64,000 bases of DNA from Nymphaea colorata. Taxonomy: Eukaryota > Streptophyta > Magnoliopsida > Nymphaeales > Nymphaeaceae. How positions within the stretch are numbered: position 1 is the first letter of the stretch; each line of letters opens with the position of its first letter. The stretch is taken from positions 11,886,714 through 11,950,713 of the forward strand of contig NC_045143.1 of the NCBI RefSeq assembly GCF_008831285.2, read 5' to 3'. Under the pieces are notes generated by a model. That model was given only the letters and a program-made list of their open reading frames with translations. It ran no database searches and had not been told where the DNA came from. Below, one piece after another: positions 33,099 to 43,213 of this stretch. Position numbers and translations under genes: made by a program.

Positions 33099-33476
33099 TT
33101 GGTAGATACCAAGCCATTTAGGTAAGGCATAAAAACCAGACCTGTTATATTCATGTTAAAAGTGTTTTAAACAAGGTCTGAACCTTCTAATGCGTTAATA
33201 AACATTAATTTAATATCAATCATGCTGCTATAGTTTAACAGATTTTTTGTAAAAAAAAATAGATATTTCTACTATCAAACTGTTGACTATATAAGAGCCA
33301 TTCATTTTTTTATTATAAAAAAAGTTATTTAATTAAGGAAACATAACTTAATATCTGTTTCTCTCTAAATCACTCTTAAGATTATAACTATAAGGTTAGA
33401 TTGCAAAAGAAATGTTTTAATAATTAATTTTAATATGTCTAGTTTTTATCTCTGACCCAAGTGTCTGGTTTTACCA
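33099..33476. mobile_element. Microsatellite-associated MITE, copy 4
   Basis: This is the best preserved copy. The left end TTGGTAGATACCAAGCC...AAAAACCAGACC is mirrored on the right by TCTAGTTTTTATCTCTGACC...GTCTGGTTTTACCAA, giving inverted repeats of about 45 bp. TA-rich simple sequence lies at both flanks (33081-33092 and 33478-33492). Confidence 0.8.
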
Positions 33477-33504
33477 ACATATTATATATATTGCTAAACA
33501 TGTA

Positions 33505-34170
33505 ACGAAGGATCTTAGCCTTTGATATTTTTCAGATAAGCGGTTGAGAAAAAATAAATTAAAAAGATGTGAACTAATGCTAGGTGACGAAAATACCCCA
33601 TCACTTTTTCTTATTGTTTTTCTTTCAACTGTCGTTGTAAAAAAAGATGAAGAGCTGAGACTATTCCTTATCAAACTACCTTCTAAATGTCAAAAACCTA
33701 GGATTATATATATCTATATATGTATAGAGAAATCAGTATGCTATCTTTGTGGCTAGATGGTTTATTTTTAAATTTTGTGTCATAGAAAGCCATTGCAAAA
33801 GTTGCACTGGTGATGACTGGTTGCATAGACACGCATTTTTGCAAAGAAATGCATATTTTTATGGTTTTTAGCCACCCAAAATAGAAAAGCAACCAACTAC
33901 CATAAAAGTGTAGCTGGCTAATGTCAAATTTCACATATATATATAAAAGAGAGAAAAAGACAGAGAAACCATTATGTAATGTTAGACAAATAAAAAACAA
34001 TTCCAACCCTTCATCTTTTTCAGATTAGCGGTTGAGAGGAAAATATTAAAAAAAAAGTGTAAACTAATATTAGATGACAAAAATGTTTATTACCGTTTTT
34101 CTCTTTGCTTTTCCCTCACTTGCAAATTTAAAGAAGATAAATGACTGCTATGATTTCTTATCTGTTTAGC
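33505..34170. repeat. Duplicated block of about 170 bp, spacing about 500 bp
   Basis: Segment 33525-33680 (TTTTTCAGATAAGCGGTTGAG..., GTGAACTAATGCTAGGTGAC...) recurs at 34016-34170 (TTTTTCAGATTAGCGGTTGAG..., GTAAACTAATATTAGATGAC...). No coding content was recognised. Confidence 0.65.
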
Positions 34171-34570
34171 ATTTAATTTCTCTCACTCTCCCCTTATATA
34201 TATATACGTTATATGTCAGACACATCACAAACACCTTGAGCCATCCCAATCATCTAAGATTGGATGGACCATATGATGATCAATTTTGACTCCTCGATCC
34301 TCTATCCCCAAGGGTGCCTTACAAGTTAGAAAGAGGAAACTCTACTTCCCATAGACGGCTTTTAAGGAAAATATGATCACATACCTTTTTCTTAATTTGC
34401 TTAATGAGAAAAGAAAAGGTGCACGGGTCATGATTTTTGTTGCTATATATTCGGAAAGAAGCATTTTAGTATACTACAGTTATTTCTTCCCAATACGTAC
34501 ACATCCCATCTTGGCCTTAAACAAATTTGATGAGGTCCCTTCACTGCCACAGCTAACATACATCGGCAAG

Positions 34571-34577
34571 AGAGAGA

Positions 34578-34617
<40 letters not shown>

Positions 34618-34618
34618 C
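34571..34618. repeat. (GA)n microsatellite
   Basis: An almost pure GA run with one AC interruption. The surrounding sequence 34170-35200 has no recognisable gene. Confidence 0.95.
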
Positions 34619-35199
34619 GTAACAAGGAAGGAAGAATCTGACAAGAAAAGAGGAGAGAGAAGAAACTGTTGCAGGCTTTTTCGTCCATACCCTGAAAAGC
34701 TTCAGGTAATACAGAGCGAGAGAGAGAGGCGACTCACTTTTTCATGGACCATGGTTTCAGTGGTACTATAAAGTGTGATACGGGGAGATGGTGCCCATGA
34801 ACAACAAAACCCTACTTTGTCACATGACGGCCTCCCATGGCCTTTTCCCTCAAATCATTAAGCTTATCAGACCGCTGCTCTCAACTGATAAAACTTATGC
34901 ACCTTTTTTCTCCCTCGTCTCCAGAACTTTGGCATATGTTAAATGAGCGCTTTCCAGATTACAAAACTCAAATGAGAATTTTTTTACAAGCTTAAATGCT
35001 TTTACGTAATTAATTTTAATAAAAGTATAAAGCACTCCAGGTACTTCTTTTTCTGGATGCATACAGGCATATTCAAATTTGAACCATTTACATCTCCAGT
35101 AGGCGCATAATTTATCTTCCCGGAGAAAATTACAAAAAGGCGCATCATTGTAGCCAGAAACACACAAAGGAAAATAAAATATTAATTTTTTATACGAAA

Positions 35200-35920
35200 T
35201 GATAATGTACCCCACTTAAAGAACAACTCTTCCCTTGATTGAACGAAGGTATTTTTATCCTCGGAAGGGGTTTTTTTTTATCATTTTATACTAAAAAATA
35301 ATCTTCGTCTTAGTAGAAGGTTTTTTGGTAACTTCTTTGAAAAGTTGAATGCCTATTTGTCTACTTCAAGAAGTTGAGTGGTGATTTGTTATAAGAGCAT
35401 TGGTTTATTTATCTTTTTGTTTGTTTTAAAGATATAAGCCTTCTCATATACATCTTGTACCTTTTAACCCTGCAAGAAGGAACCAGCTCAAGGGGCATCT
35501 CTGAGTGAGCCCTATCGTCCCAACGTTTGTCATACAGAGAGTGGAATATACATATGAATCTGAACTTGAAATTTTGAGGTGCCTTTCAAGTTCTTTTCCA
35601 AAAATCTCTTGTTTATCTCACCTTCAATCGTTTGGGTGTTTTAGAAAAGGCTATAAAATGCTTGGCTACATGATCCAGAGTGTCTAAAACTTTACATATG
35701 TTGGAATATAAAATTCTTTGGAAAAGAGCTTTATTATTCATCCAAAAGAGGTTCTCAGCAAGTGGGGGCAGGAAAAAATCGAATGCCTTATCTTTCCTGG
35801 CCTTCAAGCCTTGATGACTTCCCCAATCGTCCATTTTTGTCAGTCATATTACAAGCCAGCCCATAACATCCAATAAACCGATTATCAATCCCTCAAGTTT
35901 TGAAAGAGTGCCTGATATTG
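35200..35920. other. Unassigned sequence
   Basis: Short open frames at 35505-35687 and, on the minus strand, 35613-35834 show no domain. I see nothing else. Confidence 0.35.
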
Positions 35921-35924
35921 AACC

Positions 35925-36850
35925 GCTAGAACAAAAAAATGGTTATTAAAGAAAACCGCATCAGTGAATCTTCATCTCTGCTAACGTTTAAGACGAAACA
36001 TCAGTAAAGGATGAACCATTATGACATTTGTTGGGAAACGCTAGTGAGGCCCTTTACTGGTGTATAGTAGATCCACCTCATTGAAAGTTTTCTCTTCCGT
36101 TTCTGTTTATATGAAGAAACCTATAGGAGTGAAATTCTTCACCGGTATAGATCTATCACAATGAAATCACCCAACCATGCAACATGAACATGAGTACGGA
36201 TTAGCAATTTTTTACCGAGGTGCACCTTAAAACGTCAATGAAGATCCGCCCTTCACTAGCACATCCAACTAAACATCACCAAGAGTTCCACATATTGATT
36301 TTATATTTAGGAAAGCCTATAGCTGGGAAATTTTCACCAATTGACCTACAACAGTAGATTTTCTCGCGAGACATCAACAAAGCTTCTCTTATTGCTGTTT
36401 TTTTTCAATGATGTTTTCCCCCTGAACGTTGGTGAAAATCTCATCTTTCGTTGGCTTTCATCTTCTTCTTTAGTTGTGTCAAGATCTCAATCTTTAGTTC
36501 TATGAAAATGTCAAGATCTCAATCTTTAGTTGTGTTTCTCTAAAGCATCAGTACGCCTTCGCTTATTCCTATTTTTTTAGTGCATCTTCCACGAAACGTT
36601 AGTGAAGGTCTCTTCTTCAGTAGGATTTCAGTAGCATTTTTCTAGAAACATCACTAAAGGCCTCACCTTAGGTGTTGTTCTCTCAAAGCATGAATGAAAC
36701 TTCTCTTATTTATGGTTTTGGTGATGTTTTTCTGCAAAATGTCAATAAAGATCTCCCCTTTTGTTGGTTTTCATTGGCATTTTTAAAGGGAACATTACTG
36801 AAGGTCAGGGATTTTAGTAATGCTCGTTATAAACATCAGTAGTTTAATTT
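35925..36850. repeat. Degenerate repeats with CATCAGTAAAGG/AACGTTAGTGAAGG units
   Basis: Variants of CATCAGTAAAGGATGAACC, CATCACTAAAGGCCTCACC, GTCAATAAAGATCTCCCC and GTTAGTGAAGGTCTC recur with spacing of roughly 60 bp. This resembles subterminal repeats of CACTA-type DNA transposons. The start CCGCTAGAACAAAAAAATGG (about 35922) could be a decayed CACTA terminus. Confidence 0.45.
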
Positions 36851-37079
36851 TTTTTTTATCTCCATGCTCTTTTCCTTTGAATCTCCATCACTTTGCATCG
36901 GTAGAGCTTCAGTTTTAAATTTTTCGTCTGACCTTCCTTTCTCGCATGCGATGTAGGGATTTTCGACCTTTTAGTGATGCGAGATGACTGTGTCAATAAA
37001 TCTTTTGTCAATTTTTAAACCATTGTCACTCTTCGCCTTTCCATACTCTCTCTTTTTTCTTTCTTCCTTCCCATCCACC

Positions 37080-37350
37080 CACAGGTATGCTTCTCTCTCT
37101 CTCTCTAAAATGAGCAGACCCATTTCTACAATGGCCTGGGGACCCGGATTGGTACCCTAGGACTAAGTCTTGAGCATGCTTTGATACCACTTAATCGACA
37201 CGACCCATTCCCCCATCGAACTCGGGCTCTTGGTCCGATCGGGTCCTTAGCAGCTTTGGTTCCGACCTAAGAAAACCATGAATTAGGACAACCAGCCACT
37301 TAATAACCTTCTTTATAAGTTCTCTAATATTCTTTAAAATCTGAGATACA
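37080..37350 (-). mobile_element. LTR and primer-binding site of a TRIM/LTR element, minus strand
   Basis: On the minus strand a candidate LTR (about 37350 down to 37193, with TTATAAAGAAGGTTATTAAG) is followed by TGGTATCAAAGCA (37189-37177), a Met-tRNA-type primer-binding site. The LTR ends are not sharply defined. Confidence 0.55.
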
Positions 37351-37849
37351 TGATTAAACTTTTCAAAGTAGGGCATTACTCTCTCTCTCTCTACATTTCC
37401 CCTCTTCTTCTTAGACTCTTTAGGTTTAGACAAAATTATATATCTAGGTGTAAACAAGCTCTTATTTTTTAGAAAGTCAACAACTACATATGTTAAAGTT
37501 ATAAAGCATGAATGAAAAGTTGAAACCTAACTTCAATTTAGCTAAAAAATTATGTATCTAGTTATGAACAAAGTCTTTTCTAGAACGATTATATATCTGA
37601 TCATTTATTCACTTAAATTATGCAGGTGTGGGGCTGATGACTAGGGTTTTGGATGACACATACAAACCATGAAGGATCCTTCATTCCTATTGCATGTACT
37701 ATTTTTTACTTGAAGTACATGGATGATGTTAAATGAATAGAAAATATGTAAAGAGATTATCATTGGCAATTCAAACAGTGTTGTAATCTTTGTACTTTTT
37801 TGTTAAAAATATGTAAAAATATTATTATTGTTATAAAAAAAATTAAAAG

Positions 37850-38222
37850 AGAATCAGTAGTGCTAGGATAGAAGCGTTAGTGATATGGTAAACACTTGCA
37901 ATTTTTTAGACAATGCTGCTAATGGGAAAGCTCAAAAAAGAAAAAAACTAGTTTAACACAGTTGACTCTAGCGTTGTGCTAAAAACACCAATAACAGGTG
38001 TGCTATTAGAAGAGAATACCGGCACATTTATTGTGCCCATAAGAAACTTGTCCCTGGCACTAACCGTAGCACAAGAGACGGCCTCAGCTCTGGCACTAGG
38101 CTTTTTCATCATCTAACAGAGCTGTGAAGGTCAGAGATCTAGCTCCCATTCCGGTGTTACTTTAGCATCAGAGCTGCTGATAATTGGCGCGATTTTAACA
38201 TCAGAGCTGACTACTTTTTCGT
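37850..38222. mobile_element. CACTA-like transposon terminus
   Basis: The plus strand ends with CTACTTTTTCGTAGTG (about 38207-38222), the complement of a CACTACGAAAAAGTAG terminus. Just inside are repeated ATCAGAGCTG and GGCACTA motifs, like CACTA subterminal repeats. The opposite end is uncertain. Confidence 0.5.
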
Positions 38223-38739
38223 AGTGTATTTCCATTTACAATGAGAATGACATATAATGTGGGAGACCTATTAACTATATGAAAACATACAATTTATCTT
38301 TACTTTATAGGTAACCTTAGCACAACGTAGCTGCGAATGAGATCTGGTGCTCATATGCACATTTTTATGTTTTTTGTTGTTTACAGGTTGATCATATACA
38401 TATTGATTGTTAGTGGCTCTCTAGACAGTTCAGAGTATCTGGACTCCCCTTTGTAAACCATTTATTTTGTTTTTCTTTAATGTTAATACAGCTTAGAGCT
38501 GCAGCCTTCACGTACCCACTTCACTAGATCACCTCATCTGTTTAGGGCAGATCGTCCAGTGCACCAATTACACAGACAACAGATATTTTTCTCACAGTAA
38601 AGCAGGTTGAGCCATGCGCTCAATATGTTGGCAAATCTCCTTATGATCACATTAGAGTCTATGCTGCACATGATCATTTAATATTTAACATTTGAGGTAA
38701 ATTCTGGGGTGTTACATCTTAGTTCCCCATTCCTTGTTT

Positions 38740-39380
38740 TATGAAACATCAATTTTACTCTGCACCAAAAATTTGACCAGTGCTTGTTTGACCATATGAA
38801 ATTTTCGTGTACATCCTCAACCTTACATAGATCAGCAAATTGATTAAATGCATTGTCATACAGGCATGTAATGTAGGAGGTCTGGCCAATTTCTCACACT
38901 TCATAACATAATTAAAATCAGTTAATACTAAAGAAGGGTACTTTTGTTAAAAATCACCACTCATTATCATATGGTCTCTTCGTACACAAAAAAATCAATG
39001 TGTAGATAGACACCAATCAAATCAAATTTTTGATGACCTTCTCTGCTTTCAAAGTTGCAGTCCAGCCAATACAGGTTAAATCTGTATTCTACTAAGCCAA
39101 CTTCCTTAAGGTTCCAACCACAAACAATTCTTGCCTAGTTGCTTGATTTTCCTTACTTTAAATCTCCTACTTGAAGTAGCAATGTACTTCTCTGCAGCCT
39201 TTTTTTTTTCGATCTCATCACATAAGAAAACATTTTCAAGTTCCAGTTGATAGTGCACGAATTTTCTTTCCCACGAAAAGAAGAGTTCTTATACCAGTCA
39301 TCATTCCAACTGGTTGTGGCATTCGTCGATGTTCCTATGGATGTTGTATTTAATTTTATACATTCATTGACATGCAATAG
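38740..39380 (-). pseudogene. Possible LINE endonuclease remnant, antisense
   Basis: Minus-strand translation of 38900-38760 gives NAFNQFADLCKVEDVHENFI then WSNKHWSNFWCR, resembling the GxFTWSN...RLDR block of LINE-type endonucleases. Stops and lack of the GDFN motif make this tentative. Confidence 0.35.
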
Positions 39381-39696
39381 GTTTTCTTCATTTATTTAGA
39401 TAAATATTCAATTTCCAACGTGTTGTTCTATTCAAGAGCCTCGAGTTTTAATTTAACCATAGCATCTCTCCATTTTGGATCTAGTTCGACTTCTTCTTTG
39501 GAACTTAGTTCTTGAAGACGGTAAGTTTTATGTAAGAAGAGGTAGTTGGGGGAATTCTTTTTGAACTTGAGGTACAATATCTACATAGAAATCTTCAAGT
39601 CTCGTTGAGGCAATATGAGTTCTAGTGGTCCATCTCTCAGTGGGAGCTAAGGATAGTTTTGGATTTAAAATAGGTGCTTCATAGATATTTGTGTAG

Positions 39697-39960
39697 GTTC
39701 ACCACAAAAAAATAGGTCTTTACTGACGAGGGAAAAATGTCAGTAAAAACATGCAAAGTATCAATAAAACTTTTATCGACTTTTTTTTGCTGAACATTGG
39801 TAAAGTGGATGTCACTGATGCATTCACTAATGCTTTGCACAACATCAGTAAAAATGGACTTTTACTAATGTGGAAAAATAAACGTCAATGAAACTCGTTT
39901 TCAACTTCTTATATTCATCACCAGAAAACCTATACCGGTGAAATATTTCACTGCTGTAGG
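39697..39960 (+). mobile_element. CACTA-like left end with subterminal repeats
   Basis: CACCACAAAAAAATAGGTC is followed by TTTACTGACGAGGG, AATGTCAGTAAAAACATG, ACATCAGTAAAAATGG and TTTTACTAATGTGG, in the style of CACTA terminal plus subterminal repeats. A matching right end was not found downstream. Confidence 0.4.
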
Positions 39961-40639
39961 CATCTTAAATTAGTCCACCTTGCAGAGCAGATTCAGTTTC
40001 TTTATCTTTTATGCATTAGCTAGTATTGCGGGTGCATCTAACTTCCCTTTCTTGTTTGCATGCATAGAATAGATTGTCATGCATCCACTCACACCATTTT
40101 TTATCTTCTCATATGTTTGGTTAACACAAATACCACCAGACACATGCGTCTTTTTGGAAACCAATCATGTTCAGCATAACATGCATTGTTGTCTACGAAC
40201 ATGAAACATGGATGATCGAATGCCTTGCCATCATTTAGGGAATACTTTTAAATTTGCATCATCTACTTTCAAAATTACTTCTCAAATTCCTCATTTAAGA
40301 TTTATATGGATATAACAATTGGTTAGTAACATGCCACATGACAATGGTCTCTACATGCATATAACAAAACTAATCAATTTCCTACATAGATTCTAATCGT
40401 CCCTTTTCAAAAAACCCAATTTTCTAAAAGCATGCATCCTATAGATATAGGCCCATGGCATGACCTAATGATGAAAAGGCACTTTCGACTTTTTCATAAG
40501 CCATCACCGTAAGGGTCATCCTAATTTTCTAAAATGATCTCCTTTTCAAATATTAGGAACATACATGTGTATTTACTTTTCCTATTGTTTCCTAGGTAGA
40601 AGCATAACATTTAAATAATTTAGGCATTAATGGAAATAA

Positions 40640-40801
40640 TTTTGACCTTGGATTGATTACCCCTAGTAAAGACGTTAGGAATGGTCAATCCTCATATCAA
40701 TAGGATAGGTCCCATCTCTAATTCTTGAAATGGAGGCAATTATCTAAAATTTGTCAAGGTTGCATGCACAGTTCCTTCCTTAGAAATTTTACACGTCAAC
40801 A
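40640..40801 (+). mobile_element. 3' end of a Ty3/gypsy (Tat-like) LTR
   Basis: The block ATTACCCCTAGTAAAGACG...GTCCCATCTCT...GGAGGCAA...TTTTACACGTCAACA matches 46777-46926 in order. It is followed by AGCGACTATGAGGGGACTT, like the tRNA-Arg-type primer site (GGCGACTCxxxTGGGGA) of Tat/Ogre elements. The 5' part of this LTR is not traced. Confidence 0.55.
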
Positions 40802-41025
40802 AAGTTAGCGACTATGAGGGGACTTGTTTTCGTCTTGTCATGACTACATTCGCTCAATGACCTGAATTTCCAAATGTTGTGCCCGCCTTTTATCTGTTCA
40901 ACCCTAGAGCCTTATTAGGATCTAACCTAGATGGCTTCTCTCATGTAGTCCTAGGCATGGTTTATAAGACTGACTGAGGAAAATTATTTGTCTCCCAGGT
41001 TAGGCTAAACCTACCTATTCCTCAA

Positions 41026-41322
41026 ATTAGGAGTTGTTTGAGCCCTTCTATACAAGTGTTTGCTTCTCCCCTTAAGGTTGCACTTTATATCTTCATATCT
41101 AAGATCTGAGGCTGCATTAAAATATGTGATTCCTAAGATCCTCAGTTTAAACAAACTGAGGATCTCTATAAACATGGATCTTAAATCCACCTTACATGTT
41201 AAAAACGATGGGTTTCAGGTCAGATGGGGAGGAGGCCGATCTTAAATCTTTGGATTTGAGATCCTAAGGATCTTAGATTATGTGAATCTCAGATCCGTGG
41301 TGAAACAAACACACCCTAATGT
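41026..41322. mobile_element. MITE-like foldback with GATCCTCAGTTT hairpin
   Basis: The ends TTAGGAGTTGTTTG and CAAACACACCCTAA are roughly inverted. Inner parts (AGATCTGAGGCT... and ...GAATCTCAGATCC) also pair. A perfect 13-bp hairpin, AGATCCTCAGTTT/AAACTGAGGATCT with an AAAC loop, is at 41136-41165. Confidence 0.5.
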
Positions 41323-42164
41323 TTTATATTTTTCTTAAGCCACACTACATTAGAGCTCTCCATTTTCTTTTCTACAATTCTCATGCATGTCATTGTCTGG
41401 GCCATCATGCCGCTAGTTTTACTCATGCTCTACAAAGAGAGGGTAAGACTCACGTATGGGCCATTTTGGGCTGACACTCCCACTCTCATACCACCATCCA
41501 CAGCTGGTCGTGTATTGGCAAGTGACCAAGGATATTGAAGAGCCCTTTTAACCTAGAACCATTGGAGCAATATACACCATGTATGTTAGATTTAACAATC
41601 CAGGTATATAGGTGTAACATGATATTGGAATGATGAGGATTTGCGAAACTATGGAATTGTTTAGGCTAAAACAACCGTTTTTAAAAAACTTTGCATGATA
41701 GAATTATCGTTTTAGGAATATATTTTATGTACATTTTGCCTATATATTATGACCTTGTTGTGTTGTTTGCATTGCATCTTCATTGTTCTATCAACCTAGT
41801 AAATTTCAAAACAAATGTTTTGCTTTCTTCTATCCAAAACCATTTAGGATTTCCAAAATATTCCATTGTGTCTTTTCATTAAGTGTCAAACTCCATCTGC
41901 CTATGTCCTATCTCTCTTGGATCAATTTTGCTTTGTTTGTGTGTCTGGATATCATGTCATCAATGTCTTACTTCTCATCTCTTGTCTTTTGTGTGATGGG
42001 TTCCTTTTGTCCAAATCATATCCACTATAGGAATGAAGTCAAAGATCTTGACTACTCCTACATCCCAAATTGTCCCATGGCCCCCCAAGATATACAAAAA
42101 TTGGCATGCCACTTTTATAAAGCATTACCCACAATATCTATAGGATTGTAGACTCAAGACAATA

Positions 42165-43100
42165 GTAGAGCTAGGGACAGAGACAGTGAATGGAGACTTG
42201 GTCTATGCTTTGCTCAACCATTGGAACCTCATACATCCAGTTTTTGGTTTCCCTAGTCTTCCAAAGCCATAGGGCATCTAATGATCCAACTGAGAACCAA
42301 TTCTTCATCAATAAAGAAGCATACAATCACAAGGGTCTGTTGCACCATATGGCTAGATCAATGACTTAGCCGATCATCGAGGTAGACAGTAAAAAGTGCT
42401 TAGATCGCTGTGACTTCCTCATGGCACGCAAAAAAATCAAGGATGTCACTCAGCTGTCCAATGTAGCTACAAAAAAATGCCAAATTTCCTTCATGTTGGC
42501 TATTGTAGGACTAGTTTTTTTATTGATGAGCAGATGTTTACAGACGTTTACACCTTTCACCTATTCAAGAGATGGGGGGCACATAAGGCTACTCAGCAAT
42601 TAATCACCATGGATGCACTTACCTTTCTCTATTGGGCAATTCTAAGTCATAATCGGTGAGTCGCACTTCATTAGTGGTTGCACCATTCCCCTATAGAATT
42701 GGTCCTTGTTACATGTACCCCCCGAGCTGCTGCCTTCCATCTCAAGGATGGAAACTTGCTTCCTATGATGGGGTATCGTAAGATAATAAAGGAGTTGCAT
42801 GAGGAGTAGATAACGTGAGACTATTTAGGCCGAAGTGAAACAAGACTTTGGTACACATGCATATATAAGAAGAGCTATACATTGATGGGTCCTTTCTTCA
42901 TAGTTGAGTATAGGCCGTGGAGATTCATTCATCAGTTCACACAAAAGCAACCAATAGTTGGCCCTATTGAGATGCTTGGAGATATCGTAGAATTTCATTT
43001 TGGTTTGTCATCACAAAACTTTGCTGCTTCACTATACGACACGATTGGCAACCATTTAGCTTTTTGTATCACTTCTAGGGGAATAGGGTGATTGGGGCTT
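42165..43100 (+). pseudogene. Decayed transposon-associated protein, possibly PMD/DUF7745-like
   Basis: Fragments such as TVNGDLVYALLNHWN followed by FGFP, DFLMARKKIKDVTQLSNVAT and ISFMLAIVGLVFL resemble the plant mobile domain family (W-x-P-x-T/H-x-F-x-F block), proteins carried by plant transposons. Internal stops and frame changes are frequent. Family assignment is weak. Confidence 0.35.
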
Positions 43101-43213
43101 ATTGTGAGTGGTGGGATGTTAATCATCCACCCTCATTATGTCAAGATTAGTTGTTGATTGTTTCTAGTTTGTATTTGTTTAAAACTAGTCATGTTCCTTT
43201 ATTGTCAAGTCCT

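Larger units (their letters stand above)
40802..43213 (+). mobile_element. Internal region between two gypsy LTR pieces
   Basis: About 2.4 kb. It contains a MITE-like insertion (41026-41322) and, at 42165-43100, decayed coding sequence. No gag, protease or polymerase is recognisable here. Confidence 0.45.

Noticed and set aside
34373-34771. Frame of 132 codons with a Glu-Arg run
   Set aside because: The central part is a GA repeat. There is no family match and no splice context.
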